From Bacteroidales bacterium (GTDB lineage Bacteria > Bacteroidota > Bacteroidia > Bacteroidales > Muribaculaceae): 44,848 nucleotides of DNA. Positions 23,479 through 31,617 of the stretch are shown piece by piece (positions within the stretch are counted from its first letter, which is position 1; each line of letters starts with the position of its first letter). The DNA lies in the NCBI GenBank assembly GCA_900766975.1, contig CAAFXO010000042.1, positions 1-44,848 on the forward strand, given 5' to 3'. A program made the position numbers and the translations under genes. The notes beneath the pieces were generated by a model that was not told the origin of the DNA, ran no database searches, and worked only from the letters and a program-made list of their open reading frames with translations.

Positions 23479-23760
23479 CCGACAAAGCACTCGCTTCGGT
23501 TTAATCAGTAGACAACCTAAATGGGCGTTGTTTTGTTCTGTCAACTGATGAACAGGATTTTACTGAATTTTTAGCTACGCGGCTCTGCTTCAGTTTAATC
23601 AGTTTAATCTGAGGTTTTTAAATACGCCTTGTGTCCGAATAGAAAGATCCGTGCAAATCCGCTTAATCCGTGGTTCACTCCAAAGAAAATCCGTGTCGGC
23701 GGAGCTTCAGTAAAATCAGGTCAATCAGTAGACAACCCCAAACAGAAGTTGGAGGCTTTT
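23478..23760. repeat. Interspersed non-coding repeat, copy 4, with 118-bp direct repeat (right)
   Basis: It contains the right-hand 118-bp repeat (23478-23595). Blocks shared with copy 1 follow ('GAAAGATCCGTG', 'AATCCGCTTAATCCGTGG', 'GGCGGAG') and one shared with copy 3 ('CAAACAGAAGTTGGAGGCT'). It ends at a truncated boundary motif. Confidence 0.8.
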
Positions 23761-23769
23761 AGAGCGCGT
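23759..23769 (+). repeat. Dispersed boundary motif, truncated
   Basis: TTAGAGCGCGT followed by AATTTTTA, without the TCC part, at the end of the repeat block between divergent genes. Confidence 0.6.
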
Positions 23770-23845
23770 AATTTTTACTTTTTCTTCAGAAAACTTGAGG
23801 GGAAAGTGTTGAAATATGATTTTTTGATGTAAATCAATTATACAA

Positions 23846-23877
23846 TTTGGATTTTTACGCTATTCGTGTTACTTTTG
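23846..23877 (+). promoter_or_regulatory. Predicted promoter of the YD-like exported protein
   Basis: TTTG (23846-23849), a 20-nt spacer and TACTTTTG (23870-23877) match the consensus. The 5' leader would be about 175 nt long and carries a 20-bp direct repeat (23999-24018 and 24019-24038). Confidence 0.72.
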
Positions 23878-23998
23878 TCGCATAAAAGTAGGTGCCTTAT
23901 ATTCTATCATCTGCTCAACTTGCCGTTTTGCCGTTTTTTCGGTAGCATTTTACAAGGAAATTGGTCGGTTGTTTCGGATTATACCCCCCTCACGGGGT

Positions 23999-24038
23999 GT
24001 GTTAAAACATATTTTATTGTGTTAAAGCATATTTTATT
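23999..24038 (+). repeat. 20-bp direct repeat in a 5' leader
   Basis: GTGTTAAAACATATTTTATT is followed directly by the same sequence with one change, ending 22 nt before the ATG at 24061. Confidence 0.85.
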
Positions 24039-24060
24039 GTTTAACTAAATCAAATTTTTT

Positions 24061-25245
24061 ATGAAGAAAACTTTACTTCTTTTTTCACTTTTGCCGATTC
24101 TGGCAAATGCTCAGACGATCGATGAGAAGCTCGTCGGCATCCAAAGCAGTGATGATCTTGAATTCTATCAGTTCGAATATACTGATTTTTTCAAGATTCA
24201 GACTCAGTCATACAAGGATATTTATAATGGAATGTTAAGCATGGACTTCCATACCTACAACGATAAGAATCAGTTGGTGAGCATCCTTACGCGCCAAGAT
24301 TTGGATCATAGTTATGATCCGGAGAATCTTACTGATGCCTGTCGAGTAGACTATCAGTATGACGAACAGGGCAACTTGGTGATTCGCGATAATTTCAATC
24401 GTGATTTCTCCACAGGGGAGTTGACACAGAGTGCACGCATCGTCTACACATACGATGAAGATGGACGATGCACCACCGAGGAACAGTTCTGGGTGTTCGA
24501 CCTTGAGAAGCCCTTCTTGCGTCTTGTCAAGACATACGATGAGCAGGGTCGTCTGCAAAAAGTGGAGGAGTTCCAGCAAGACTGGTATGATAAGGATACT
24601 TATTACTTCTCGGGAAGACAGACATTTACATACGATGAGGAGGGACGTTTGGTTCATTCGGAATATGGTTATGCCACCGGCGAGATCGATGAGACCACCG
24701 GCGAATACCTCACCGAGCTGATCAATGGTGAGAACCTCAACTACAATGCCGCCGGCGATGTGGAGTCGCACGAAGTATTAACCACATCGGGCAGTGTGTC
24801 CACACGCGAAGTTTATACATACGATGAGAATGTAAATGCTGAGAATGTGGCATATCCTGTAACTCCCGAATTCCCTGTGGCTCAGCAGCAACATTCACTC
24901 CACAAGGTGCTGAGTGAAGAGCATTGGGTCACCGACATGAATAGCGGAGATTTGGTATATACTCACACCATGAATTTCAGCTACGAACCGACCGAGTCAG
25001 CCGTAAAGGCACTCAAATATGACTCACTGCCGGGTGTAAATTACAACCCTGCGACAAGTGAGCTTGTCTTCAACGGCAATGTAGAGGGTGCAGCCGTACG
25101 CTTGGTGTCTATCTCCGGACAGACTCTGCTTACTGATTGCGTTAAAGGCAACATCAGCACAGCCGACTTTACGCCCGGTGCATATATCGTGATCCTGACT
25201 AAAGCCGGCCAAAGTCCTGTTTCATACAAATTCTTGGTAAAATAA
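24061..25245 (+). CDS. Exported YD-repeat-like protein with sorting domain
   Basis: The 394-residue protein has a signal peptide (MKKTLLLFSLLPILANA, Gln at +1). Repeated 'Y-D-E-x-G-x-L' units follow: 'YQYDEQGNLVIRDNF', 'YTYDEDGRCTTEEQF', 'KTYDEQGRLQKVEEF', 'FTYDEEGRLVHSEYG', 'LNYNAAGDVESHEV', 'YTYDENVNAENV'. These resemble YD/RHS-type beta repeats that build shells or carbohydrate-binding surfaces. The last 75 residues are a type IX-like sorting domain ('NPATSELVFNGNVEGAAVRLV', 'PGAYIVILTKAGQSPVSYKFLVK'). No toxin domain is present. It is transcribed alone from a good promoter and is followed by a strong hairpin. Confidence 0.75.
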   Translation: MKKTLLLFSLLPILANAQTIDEKLVGIQSSDDLEFYQFEYTDFFKIQTQSYKDIYNGMLSMDFHTYNDKNQLVSILTRQDLDHSYDPENLTDACRVDYQYDEQGNLVIRDNFNRDFSTGELTQSARIVYTYDEDGRCTTEEQFWVFDLEKPFLRLVKTYDEQGRLQKVEEFQQDWYDKDTYYFSGRQTFTYDEEGRLVHSEYGYATGEIDETTGEYLTELINGENLNYNAAGDVESHEVLTTSGSVSTREVYTYDENVNAENVAYPVTPEFPVAQQQHSLHKVLSEEHWVTDMNSGDLVYTHTMNFSYEPTESAVKALKYDSLPGVNYNPATSELVFNGNVEGAAVRLVSISGQTLLTDCVKGNISTADFTPGAYIVILTKAGQSPVSYKFLVK

Positions 25246-25271
25246 TCGTAATAGGGGAACCACACCTTCCG

Positions 25272-25309
25272 ATGCGGATTTTGTTGTGTATACGCAACAA
25301 AATCCGCAT
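25272..25309 (+). terminator. 15-bp perfect hairpin, likely terminator
   Basis: ATGCGGATTTTGTTG (25272-25286) pairs with CAACAAAATCCGCAT (25295-25309). The loop holds GTATAC. No long T-run follows directly (TTGTGTCAATTTTATT), so termination is plausible but an operator role is possible. Confidence 0.6.
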
Positions 25310-25337
25310 TTGTGTCAATTTTATTGAGTATACTCAA
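25284..25337. promoter_or_regulatory. Two copies of TTGnGTATACnCAA
   Basis: TTGTGTATACGCAA (25284-25297) and TTGAGTATACTCAA (25324-25337, perfect palindrome) lie 40 bp apart, about four helical turns. They may be paired regulator sites upstream of the aminotransferase gene. Confidence 0.45.
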
Positions 25338-25472
25338 CAAAAATCAAATTTTTATTTTGTGGGGAGGGATAAAACATACGGGGGTTCTTTGCGTTATTAG
25401 TTATATAGGAGAGGTAGCGACTCGCTCCTCCTCTCTTCCACTCTTTCCTGTTTCTACATGGTATTTATCGGC

Positions 25473-25506
25473 TTAGAGCGCGTTCCTGAAATTTAGAGCG
25501 CGTTCC
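25473..25506 (+). repeat. Dispersed boundary motif, two exact tandem copies
   Basis: TTAGAGCGCGTTCC at 25473 and 25493 (20-bp period), each followed by TGAAATTTAGA, directly upstream of the gene at 25527. Confidence 0.9.
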
Positions 25507-25526
25507 TGAAATTTAGAATTTATTTG

Positions 25527-26732
25527 ATGAAAAGTAAAGTATCCAATCGCGGCATCGAGATGCCCGCCTCTCCTATACGGCGCCTCGCCGGCGCTGCTCA
25601 CGCCGCCGAGCAACGCGGCATCACCGTCTATCGTCTTAACATCGGTCAACCCGATATCCCCTCCCCACCCCAAGCTTTCGACGCCTTGCGTCATGTAGAT
25701 CGTAAGATCCTGGAGTATACCGCCTCTGAGGGTCTGGAATCACTCCGCATCAAGATGGCGGAATATTACGGTCGCTGCGGTCTTGATATCCGGCCCGACG
25801 AAATCATCATCACCTCGGGAGGCTCCGAAGCTGTGCTCTTCGCCTTTATGGCATGCCTCGACCCGGGCGATGAAATCATCGTGCCGCAACCTGCCTACGC
25901 CAATTACATGGCTTTCGCCATCTCTGCCGGTGCCCGTATCGTCCCGGTCAATTCTACCATTGACAACGGTTTTCGGCTTCCTCCGGTCGAGGAGTTCGAG
26001 CGCCTTATCACTCCCCGCACCAAGGGTATCCTCATCTGCAACCCCAACAACCCCACGGGCTATATCTACACTCGCGCCGAACTGGAGCAGATCGCCGACA
26101 TCGCCTCGCGCCATGGGCTCTTCCTCTTCAGCGACGAGGTATATCGCGAATTTTGCTACGCCGACCAGCCAATGGTGTCGGTGATGAGTCTCGAGAGCGT
26201 ACATAAGAATGCCGTGCTGATCGACTCCGTGTCAAAGCGATATAACGAATGTGGCATCCGCATCGGCGCGTTAGTGAGCCGCGACCCTGACGTGCGTGCC
26301 AACGTCATGAAATTCTGTCAGGCACGTCTCTGCCCGCCACTCATCGGCCAGCTCGTGGCAGAAGCCTCGATCGACGCCACCCCGGAGTATCAGCAAGAGG
26401 TGTTCGAAGAATACCGCCGACGTCGCGACTTCCTGATCGAGCGCATCAACCGGATCCCGGGCTGCTACTCCCCCACGCCGATGGGTGCATTTTACACCGT
26501 CGCCTCCCTCCCGGTCGACGATGCCGACGAATTCTGCCGATGGTGTCTCGACGAATTCAGTCATGATGGCAAGACCATCTTCATGGCGCCGGCCTCCGGC
26601 TTCTACAGCGACACCACCTTAGGACGCAACCAGGTGAGAATAGCCTACGTCCACGACATCGACTACCTTGCCAACGCCCTCGACACCCTCCAAGCAGCCC
26701 TCCAAGCCTACGCCAAAATAAAAAAATGTTAA
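25527..26732 (+). CDS. PLP-dependent aminotransferase, class I/II
   Basis: The 401-residue protein starts at the ATG at 25527 (a TTG three bases upstream is not needed). Family motifs are complete: 'NIGQPDIPSPP' (38-48), 'TSGGSEAVLFAFMACLDPGDEI' (96-117), 'CNPNNPTGYIYT' (171-182), 'FSDEVYREF' (201-209) and the Schiff-base lysine K237 in 'DSVSKRYNECGIRIG'. The fold is type I; the sequence is closest to the aspartate aminotransferase-like subgroup. The amino donor cannot be told from motifs alone. It stands between unrelated genes, with tandem boundary motifs on both sides and a paired palindrome upstream. Cytoplasmic. Confidence 0.88.
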   Translation: MKSKVSNRGIEMPASPIRRLAGAAHAAEQRGITVYRLNIGQPDIPSPPQAFDALRHVDRKILEYTASEGLESLRIKMAEYYGRCGLDIRPDEIIITSGGSEAVLFAFMACLDPGDEIIVPQPAYANYMAFAISAGARIVPVNSTIDNGFRLPPVEEFERLITPRTKGILICNPNNPTGYIYTRAELEQIADIASRHGLFLFSDEVYREFCYADQPMVSVMSLESVHKNAVLIDSVSKRYNECGIRIGALVSRDPDVRANVMKFCQARLCPPLIGQLVAEASIDATPEYQQEVFEEYRRRRDFLIERINRIPGCYSPTPMGAFYTVASLPVDDADEFCRWCLDEFSHDGKTIFMAPASGFYSDTTLGRNQVRIAYVHDIDYLANALDTLQAALQAYAKIKKC

Positions 26733-26749
26733 TGGAGTTGGAGTGTGGC

Positions 26750-26780
26750 TTTATTTATGCTGATTTTTTTACTATATTTG
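26750..26780 (+). promoter_or_regulatory. Predicted promoter of the TPR/barrel operon
   Basis: TTTA (26750-26753, one mismatch), a 19-nt spacer and TATATTTG (26773-26780). Two boundary motifs lie in the resulting 5' leader. Confidence 0.6.
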
Positions 26781-26792
26781 TCGCACGAAGTA

Positions 26793-26822
26793 TTAGAGCG
26801 CGTTCCTTTTAGAGCGCGTTCC
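26793..26822 (+). repeat. Dispersed boundary motif, two exact tandem copies
   Basis: TTAGAGCGCGTTCC at 26793-26806 and 26809-26822 (16-bp period), between the predicted promoter and the ATG at 26840. Confidence 0.9.
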
Positions 26823-26839
26823 TTAACACGGGATCTATC

Positions 26840-29299
26840 ATGCAATTGACAAAACACATTATCATCGCTGCGGCTATGGCTCTTTCGCTTCCTGCCGCGG
26901 CACAATTATCCGCCTCTCCCCTGCGCTTCGAGGCCGATGCCGCAGGCTATATGGAGCGTGCTCGTGCCATGCGTCAAGCCGGCAATTATGCCGGGGTCAT
27001 CGACCAGCTGAAGCACTTGGACACTCAGCATATCGCGCTCTCCGACAGCCAAATAGAGGAATATACCTTCCTCCTCGCCGACGCTTACTATCAGCGCAAT
27101 GACAGCGAATGTATCAATCTCCTTATACAGTTTCGCAACAATTACCCCGCCTCGCCATTGGCTCCCCAAGCCTCCCTCGCCATCGGCGATTACTATTTCT
27201 TCGACGAGCAGTGGCCTCTCGCCCTCGAAGCATATTCGATGATCGACCTTGACCGCCTCAACCGCGATCAGCTTCTCCTATATTCCTATCGGAAGGCTCT
27301 ATCCCTGATCAAGACCGGTCATTTCGCCGAAGCGCGTCCTCTCCTCCGTGCCCTCAAAGACAACGACCAATATGCCGACGCCTACCATTTCTATCGAGCT
27401 TATCTCAACTATCTCGATGGGAAGTTTACCGACGCTTATCAGGAGTTTCAACTTGTCACTCCGAGTGTCAAGGGTCTCGAAGCCGGCTACTACATGACCC
27501 AGATCGAATATACCTGGGGGCGCTATGACGATGTGATAAAGCATGGCGAGTCGTTGCTGCGCAAGAACCCGGTGCCGGAGCTCGTGCCCGAGCTCCAACG
27601 CATCGTCGGCTTGAGTTACTTCAAGCAGGATATGCCCGATGTGGCGGAGGGATTTATCGAGAGTTACCTCACCAAGATCGAGGGAAAAGCGACGCCCGAA
27701 GAGGATGCCATCTATGCCATGGCCGCCATCGACTATCGCAACGGTCGCTACATCCAAGCCATCGAACGCTTCTCGACGCTGACCCATCGTCAAGATGCCA
27801 TCGGCCAGAGCGCATATCTCTACTTGGGACAATGCTACTTGGTGCAAGACAACGCCTCGCAAGCCGCCATCGCCTTCGAGAAAGCCACCCGCATGGCCTA
27901 CGACAACCACGTATCCGAGACGGCGCTCTACAACTATGTCACCGCCCTGACTCGCGGCGGCAAAGTGCCCTTCTCATCAGCCGCCGACCTCTTGGAGACC
28001 TTCATCAAGCGATATCCCGACTCGCAATACACTCCGCAGGTCAAGGCATACCTCGCCACCGCCTATTACAACGACCGCAACTATGAGGGATCGCTCCGCA
28101 TCCTCAACGCCATCACCTCTCCCGGCAAGGATATCCGAGCACTACGCCAGAAAGTGCTCTACGAGCTTGGCGTCGAATCTATCACCAACAATCGTCGCGA
28201 AGCCGCCATCCCCTATCTGCAAGAGGCAGCCGCCATGCGCAATGCCGATCGCGACATCGCCGCCCAATCCTCGCTCTGGCTCGGCGACGCCCTCTTCTAT
28301 CTCAACAGATATAGCGAAGCCGAGAAGGCATACGACGCCTTCGTAAAGGCCGGTTCCGGCACATCCAACTATGCCTTAGGGCTTTACAACCTGGCATATA
28401 GCCGCTACAAGCAGTCTAACTACTCCGGAGCTGCCGCCGATTTCGGCAAGGCACTCAAGGCGAAAGAGTCGCTGCCCACGCGCCTCGCCGACGATGCACG
28501 AATCCGTCGCGCCGACTGCCTCTATTACACCCGCGACCTCACCGGAGCCGCCCAACTATACACCGAGACCATCGATGCCGGAGCCACCGACGCTGACTAT
28601 GCCCTCTACCGCCGCGCCGTGGTCCGTGGCCTCCAAGGCAACAACAGCGCCAAGATCGCCGACCTCCAACGCATCGAAAAGGATTTCCCCAACTCTCGTT
28701 GGCTCTCCAAGGCTCTGCTCGAAGAGGCTGTCACCTACGAAGAGACCGGTCGCAAAGACCTCGCCGCCGAGGCTTACAAGAAACGCCTCTCGCTCAATGG
28801 CACTGCCGATATCGACGAACTCCTCCGCATGGCGGCAGCCATGTACGACTCCCGCAAATGGGCTGATCTCCTCGACGTCACCGACCGTATCAAGCATGCC
28901 GGAGGACTCGAGGCTGACGAAATCGCCGACATCAACTTCTATGAGGCTGAGGCACTCAACTACCTCAACCGCCGCTCCGAAGCCATCGAAATCTACGAAT
29001 CGCTCGCCCAGAACCCATCATCACTCCCCGGTGCGAAATCCGCTGTAATCCTGGCTCAATTCGACATCGATAAGAAAAATTATGAGGCCGCTCGAAGCCG
29101 TATGGAGGAGTTTACCGACGTCGGTACGCCCCACCAATACTGGCTCGCTCGCGGATTCATCGCTCTGGCTGATGCCTACCACGGACTTGGCAAGACCTAC
29201 CTCGCCAAGGAATATCTCAACAGTCTGAGCGAGAACTATCCCGCCACCGACGATGATATCCCCTCGCTGATCTCATCGCGCCTCAAGAAGTGGAAATAA
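26840..29299 (+). CDS. Exported tetratricopeptide-repeat protein
   Basis: The 819-residue protein has a signal peptide (MQLTKHIIIAAAMALSLPAAA, Gln at +1) and is almost entirely helical TPR/Sel1-like repeats, e.g. 'ALEAYSMIDLDRLNRDQL', 'NYEGSLRILNAIT', 'RYSEAEKAYDAFVKAGS', 'SNYSGAAADFGKALKAKES' and 'TYLAKEYLNSLSENYPATDDD'. Such large periplasmic TPR proteins are common in Bacteroidales and serve as scaffolds for envelope complexes. The next gene, 58 nt downstream, encodes an outer-membrane barrel, so the two probably form an operon and act together in envelope assembly or transport. No enzymatic motif is visible. Confidence 0.8.
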   Translation: MQLTKHIIIAAAMALSLPAAAQLSASPLRFEADAAGYMERARAMRQAGNYAGVIDQLKHLDTQHIALSDSQIEEYTFLLADAYYQRNDSECINLLIQFRNNYPASPLAPQASLAIGDYYFFDEQWPLALEAYSMIDLDRLNRDQLLLYSYRKALSLIKTGHFAEARPLLRALKDNDQYADAYHFYRAYLNYLDGKFTDAYQEFQLVTPSVKGLEAGYYMTQIEYTWGRYDDVIKHGESLLRKNPVPELVPELQRIVGLSYFKQDMPDVAEGFIESYLTKIEGKATPEEDAIYAMAAIDYRNGRYIQAIERFSTLTHRQDAIGQSAYLYLGQCYLVQDNASQAAIAFEKATRMAYDNHVSETALYNYVTALTRGGKVPFSSAADLLETFIKRYPDSQYTPQVKAYLATAYYNDRNYEGSLRILNAITSPGKDIRALRQKVLYELGVESITNNRREAAIPYLQEAAAMRNADRDIAAQSSLWLGDALFYLNRYSEAEKAYDAFVKAGSGTSNYALGLYNLAYSRYKQSNYSGAAADFGKALKAKESLPTRLADDARIRRADCLYYTRDLTGAAQLYTETIDAGATDADYALYRRAVVRGLQGNNSAKIADLQRIEKDFPNSRWLSKALLEEAVTYEETGRKDLAAEAYKKRLSLNGTADIDELLRMAAAMYDSRKWADLLDVTDRIKHAGGLEADEIADINFYEAEALNYLNRRSEAIEIYESLAQNPSSLPGAKSAVILAQFDIDKKNYEAARSRMEEFTDVGTPHQYWLARGFIALADAYHGLGKTYLAKEYLNSLSENYPATDDDIPSLISSRLKKWK

Positions 29300-29357
29300 T
29301 CACATCCCTCTCACCTCCATCATTTCAAAAGAATCAAATCACAATCTCGATAACGCT

Positions 29358-31187
29358 ATGACAATCACCCGATTGAAATATTTAGTACTTACCGCGGCAG
29401 CATCCCTCCTCGCCCTCTGCGCCATACCCGCTTCGGCACAATACGACCAGCAGATCAACGTCGAAGGAGAGTATGTGCCGGAATATATCAACCACGACCG
29501 CATCGGGCTCTTTCCCCGTCCTCTGAAGTTGACCGCGGAAGAGTCTCAACTCGACTACTCCACCCTGGGAGTAGCGGCTAATTTCACCCCCCAAGCCCTC
29601 CCCATCGAGGCGACAGCCTGGGGCGCCACCCGCGACTATTCCTCACGCCGTGGCTATCTCGACTTCGGACTCGGTTCCTGGCTCGAAAGCACCTTGGCGG
29701 CAGGCTACAGATTTATCGACAACTCCTCATCCTCGCTCGGCATCCGACTTCAGCACAACTCCACCTCCCTCTGGAAGCCCCGCATCTCCGCTGCCACTGC
29801 CGACAACAAGATGTGGCGATATGACGAAGCCATCGGCATCTATGGCCATCACTCCTGGAGCGGCAAAGGGACGCTGAGCGCCGCCATAGACTATCATATC
29901 GGCAATTTCAACTATTATGGTTTTGCGCCGACGACACCCGACCCCGATGCCGCCATCGAAAGCCCCACACAGACCCTCCACGACATCTCGGCGCGAGTAC
30001 GCTGGCAGTCTCCGGCACTGATCGACAACATCCTCTGGCACGCCGAGCTCGGTGTGCGCCACCTCTCCTTCCGTCGCCTCTATATGCCCAACGATGTCGA
30101 TCCCTCACAACTCCTCACCACCCAGGGTGGCCGCGAAACGGACATCAACCTCAATGCCGGATTCACCTTCCCCACCTCCACCAAGTCAGCCCTCGGCATC
30201 GACCTGAACACCGACGTCGTGGCATACAACAGCGACATCGACACCTACGGCTTAGTCACCCTCACTCCATACTATCGTTTCACACATCAGCGCATCAACC
30301 TGCGCATCGGTGTGAAGTTCGACCTCGCCTTCAAGTCAGGACCTGAGACCAATCGCTATCCGACTGTCCATTTCGCACCCGACGTAAAATTCGACTTCAA
30401 CGCCGGTCCGGTGGCTCTATACCTCCACCTTCTCGGCGGCTCCGACCTCCATACCCTCGCCTCTATCCGCGAATACGACTACTATCAGATGCCCTCGATC
30501 AGCAACAGTAGCCCCGTCTATACCCCACTTGATGCACACTTCGGGCTTCGCACCGGTCCCTTCTCCGGCTTCCACGCCGGCATCGATGTGGCATATCGCA
30601 CCAGCCGCGAACAGCATCTCGGCGGACTCTATAACACCTGGCTGTGCTTAGGCATCCCCGTCGACGGGTGCGCTCCGCTCCCTGTGGCTGATGCCACCGG
30701 ACGCGCCATCGTCGTCAACACCGACCCCGAATGTCGTGCCAACGTCTCCGGATTCTCCTTCGGCGTGAACTTAGGGTATGACTCCGGCAGATATTTCAAG
30801 ATCGAAGCCGAAGGTCGCTACCAGCATCAGAATGGCAAGATCGGCTACTTCAACGGCTACGACCGCCCCGAATGGACAGCCCAAGCCGCCATCGAGTCAA
30901 ACCCCTGGAGCACACTTCGTTTCCGCCTCGGCTATGAACTCCGCGCACTCCGACGCCCCGCGCTCCGCGCTCGCTATGCCGACGCATCTGTCATCGATCC
31001 CGATATCGTGGTGAACTATCGCCTCCCCAACTACTCCGGCCTCAGCTTCGGCGCTTCCTACGGCATCACCTCCCAACTCAGCGTCTGGGCGCAAGCCGAC
31101 AACCTCCTCTGCCGTCGCAACTACTCCGCAGCCGGACTCCCCGAATCGAGCATCCGTGCCGCCGCCGGCATCTCTCTGACATTCTAA
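29358..31187 (+). CDS. Outer-membrane beta-barrel protein
   Basis: The 609-residue protein has a signal peptide (MTITRLKYLVLTAAASLLALCAIPASA, Gln at +1). The body is rich in alternating aromatic strands typical of outer-membrane barrels, for example 'GYLDFGLGSWLESTLAAGYRF', 'KGTLSAAIDYHIGNFNYYGF', 'LSGLSFGASYGITSQLSVWA', and it ends in an aromatic residue, F ('AAAGISLTF'). The barrel resembles that of TonB-dependent receptors, but no plug or TonB box is apparent. It forms a pair with the TPR protein upstream and is followed by a 12-bp hairpin. The substrate is unknown. Confidence 0.75.
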   Translation: MTITRLKYLVLTAAASLLALCAIPASAQYDQQINVEGEYVPEYINHDRIGLFPRPLKLTAEESQLDYSTLGVAANFTPQALPIEATAWGATRDYSSRRGYLDFGLGSWLESTLAAGYRFIDNSSSSLGIRLQHNSTSLWKPRISAATADNKMWRYDEAIGIYGHHSWSGKGTLSAAIDYHIGNFNYYGFAPTTPDPDAAIESPTQTLHDISARVRWQSPALIDNILWHAELGVRHLSFRRLYMPNDVDPSQLLTTQGGRETDINLNAGFTFPTSTKSALGIDLNTDVVAYNSDIDTYGLVTLTPYYRFTHQRINLRIGVKFDLAFKSGPETNRYPTVHFAPDVKFDFNAGPVALYLHLLGGSDLHTLASIREYDYYQMPSISNSSPVYTPLDAHFGLRTGPFSGFHAGIDVAYRTSREQHLGGLYNTWLCLGIPVDGCAPLPVADATGRAIVVNTDPECRANVSGFSFGVNLGYDSGRYFKIEAEGRYQHQNGKIGYFNGYDRPEWTAQAAIESNPWSTLRFRLGYELRALRRPALRARYADASVIDPDIVVNYRLPNYSGLSFGASYGITSQLSVWAQADNLLCRRNYSAAGLPESSIRAAAGISLTF

Positions 31188-31206
31188 TATTTACAATACC
31201 GACCAA

Positions 31207-31232
31207 GGGGCATCATCCGAGGATGATGCCCC
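31207..31232 (+). terminator. 12-bp perfect hairpin after the barrel gene
   Basis: GGGGCATCATCC pairs with GGATGATGCCCC around a 2-nt centre, 20 nt after the stop. The T-run that follows (ATATTTTCC) is short, so this may attenuate rather than fully stop transcription into the MazG-like gene. Confidence 0.65.
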
Positions 31233-31251
31233 ACATATTTTCCACATCCCT

Positions 31252-31578
31252 ATGACCATCAAAGAAATGCAAGAGGCTGTCGACCGCTGGATCGGCGACA
31301 TCGGACATGGATATTTCTCCGAACTCACCAACATGGCGCTCCTCACCGAAGAAACCGGTGAACTCGCCCGCATCATCGCTCGCGTCTATGGCGACCAAAT
31401 CGCCAAACCGGGCGACCTGACCGACCCGCAGCAAGACCTCGCCGAAGAGATCGCCGACGTGCTCTGGGTCCTCACTTGCATCGCCAACCAAACCGGCATC
31501 GACCTCCAGAAGGCTTTCGACGACTCCCTAAAAAAGAAGGAGAGCCGCGATCGTAATCGCTTCTCTCCTAAAAAATAA
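31252..31578 (+). CDS. MazG-like nucleotide pyrophosphohydrolase
   Basis: The 108-residue protein is a single MazG domain. The metal-binding pattern EExxE...ExxD is visible: E33, E34, E37 in 'LLTEETGELAR' and E66, D69 in 'DLAEEIADVLWVL'. Single-domain MazG enzymes hydrolyse (d)NTPs to NMP and pyrophosphate in the cytoplasm as house-cleaning enzymes; substrate preference cannot be told. It lies 64 nt after the barrel gene with a hairpin between. The stop TAA is part of a degenerate boundary motif that separates it from the convergent AraC gene. Confidence 0.85.
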   Translation: MTIKEMQEAVDRWIGDIGHGYFSELTNMALLTEETGELARIIARVYGDQIAKPGDLTDPQQDLAEEIADVLWVLTCIANQTGIDLQKAFDDSLKKKESRDRNRFSPKK

Positions 31579-31588
31579 CGCGCTCTAA
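31576..31588 (-). repeat. Dispersed boundary motif, partial reverse copy
   Basis: TAACGCGCTCTAA; the GGAA part is replaced by TAA, which is the stop of the preceding gene. It lies between convergent genes. Confidence 0.65.
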
Positions 31589-31617
31589 AAAATAACACAC
31601 CCGACCGGCGCTCTTAT

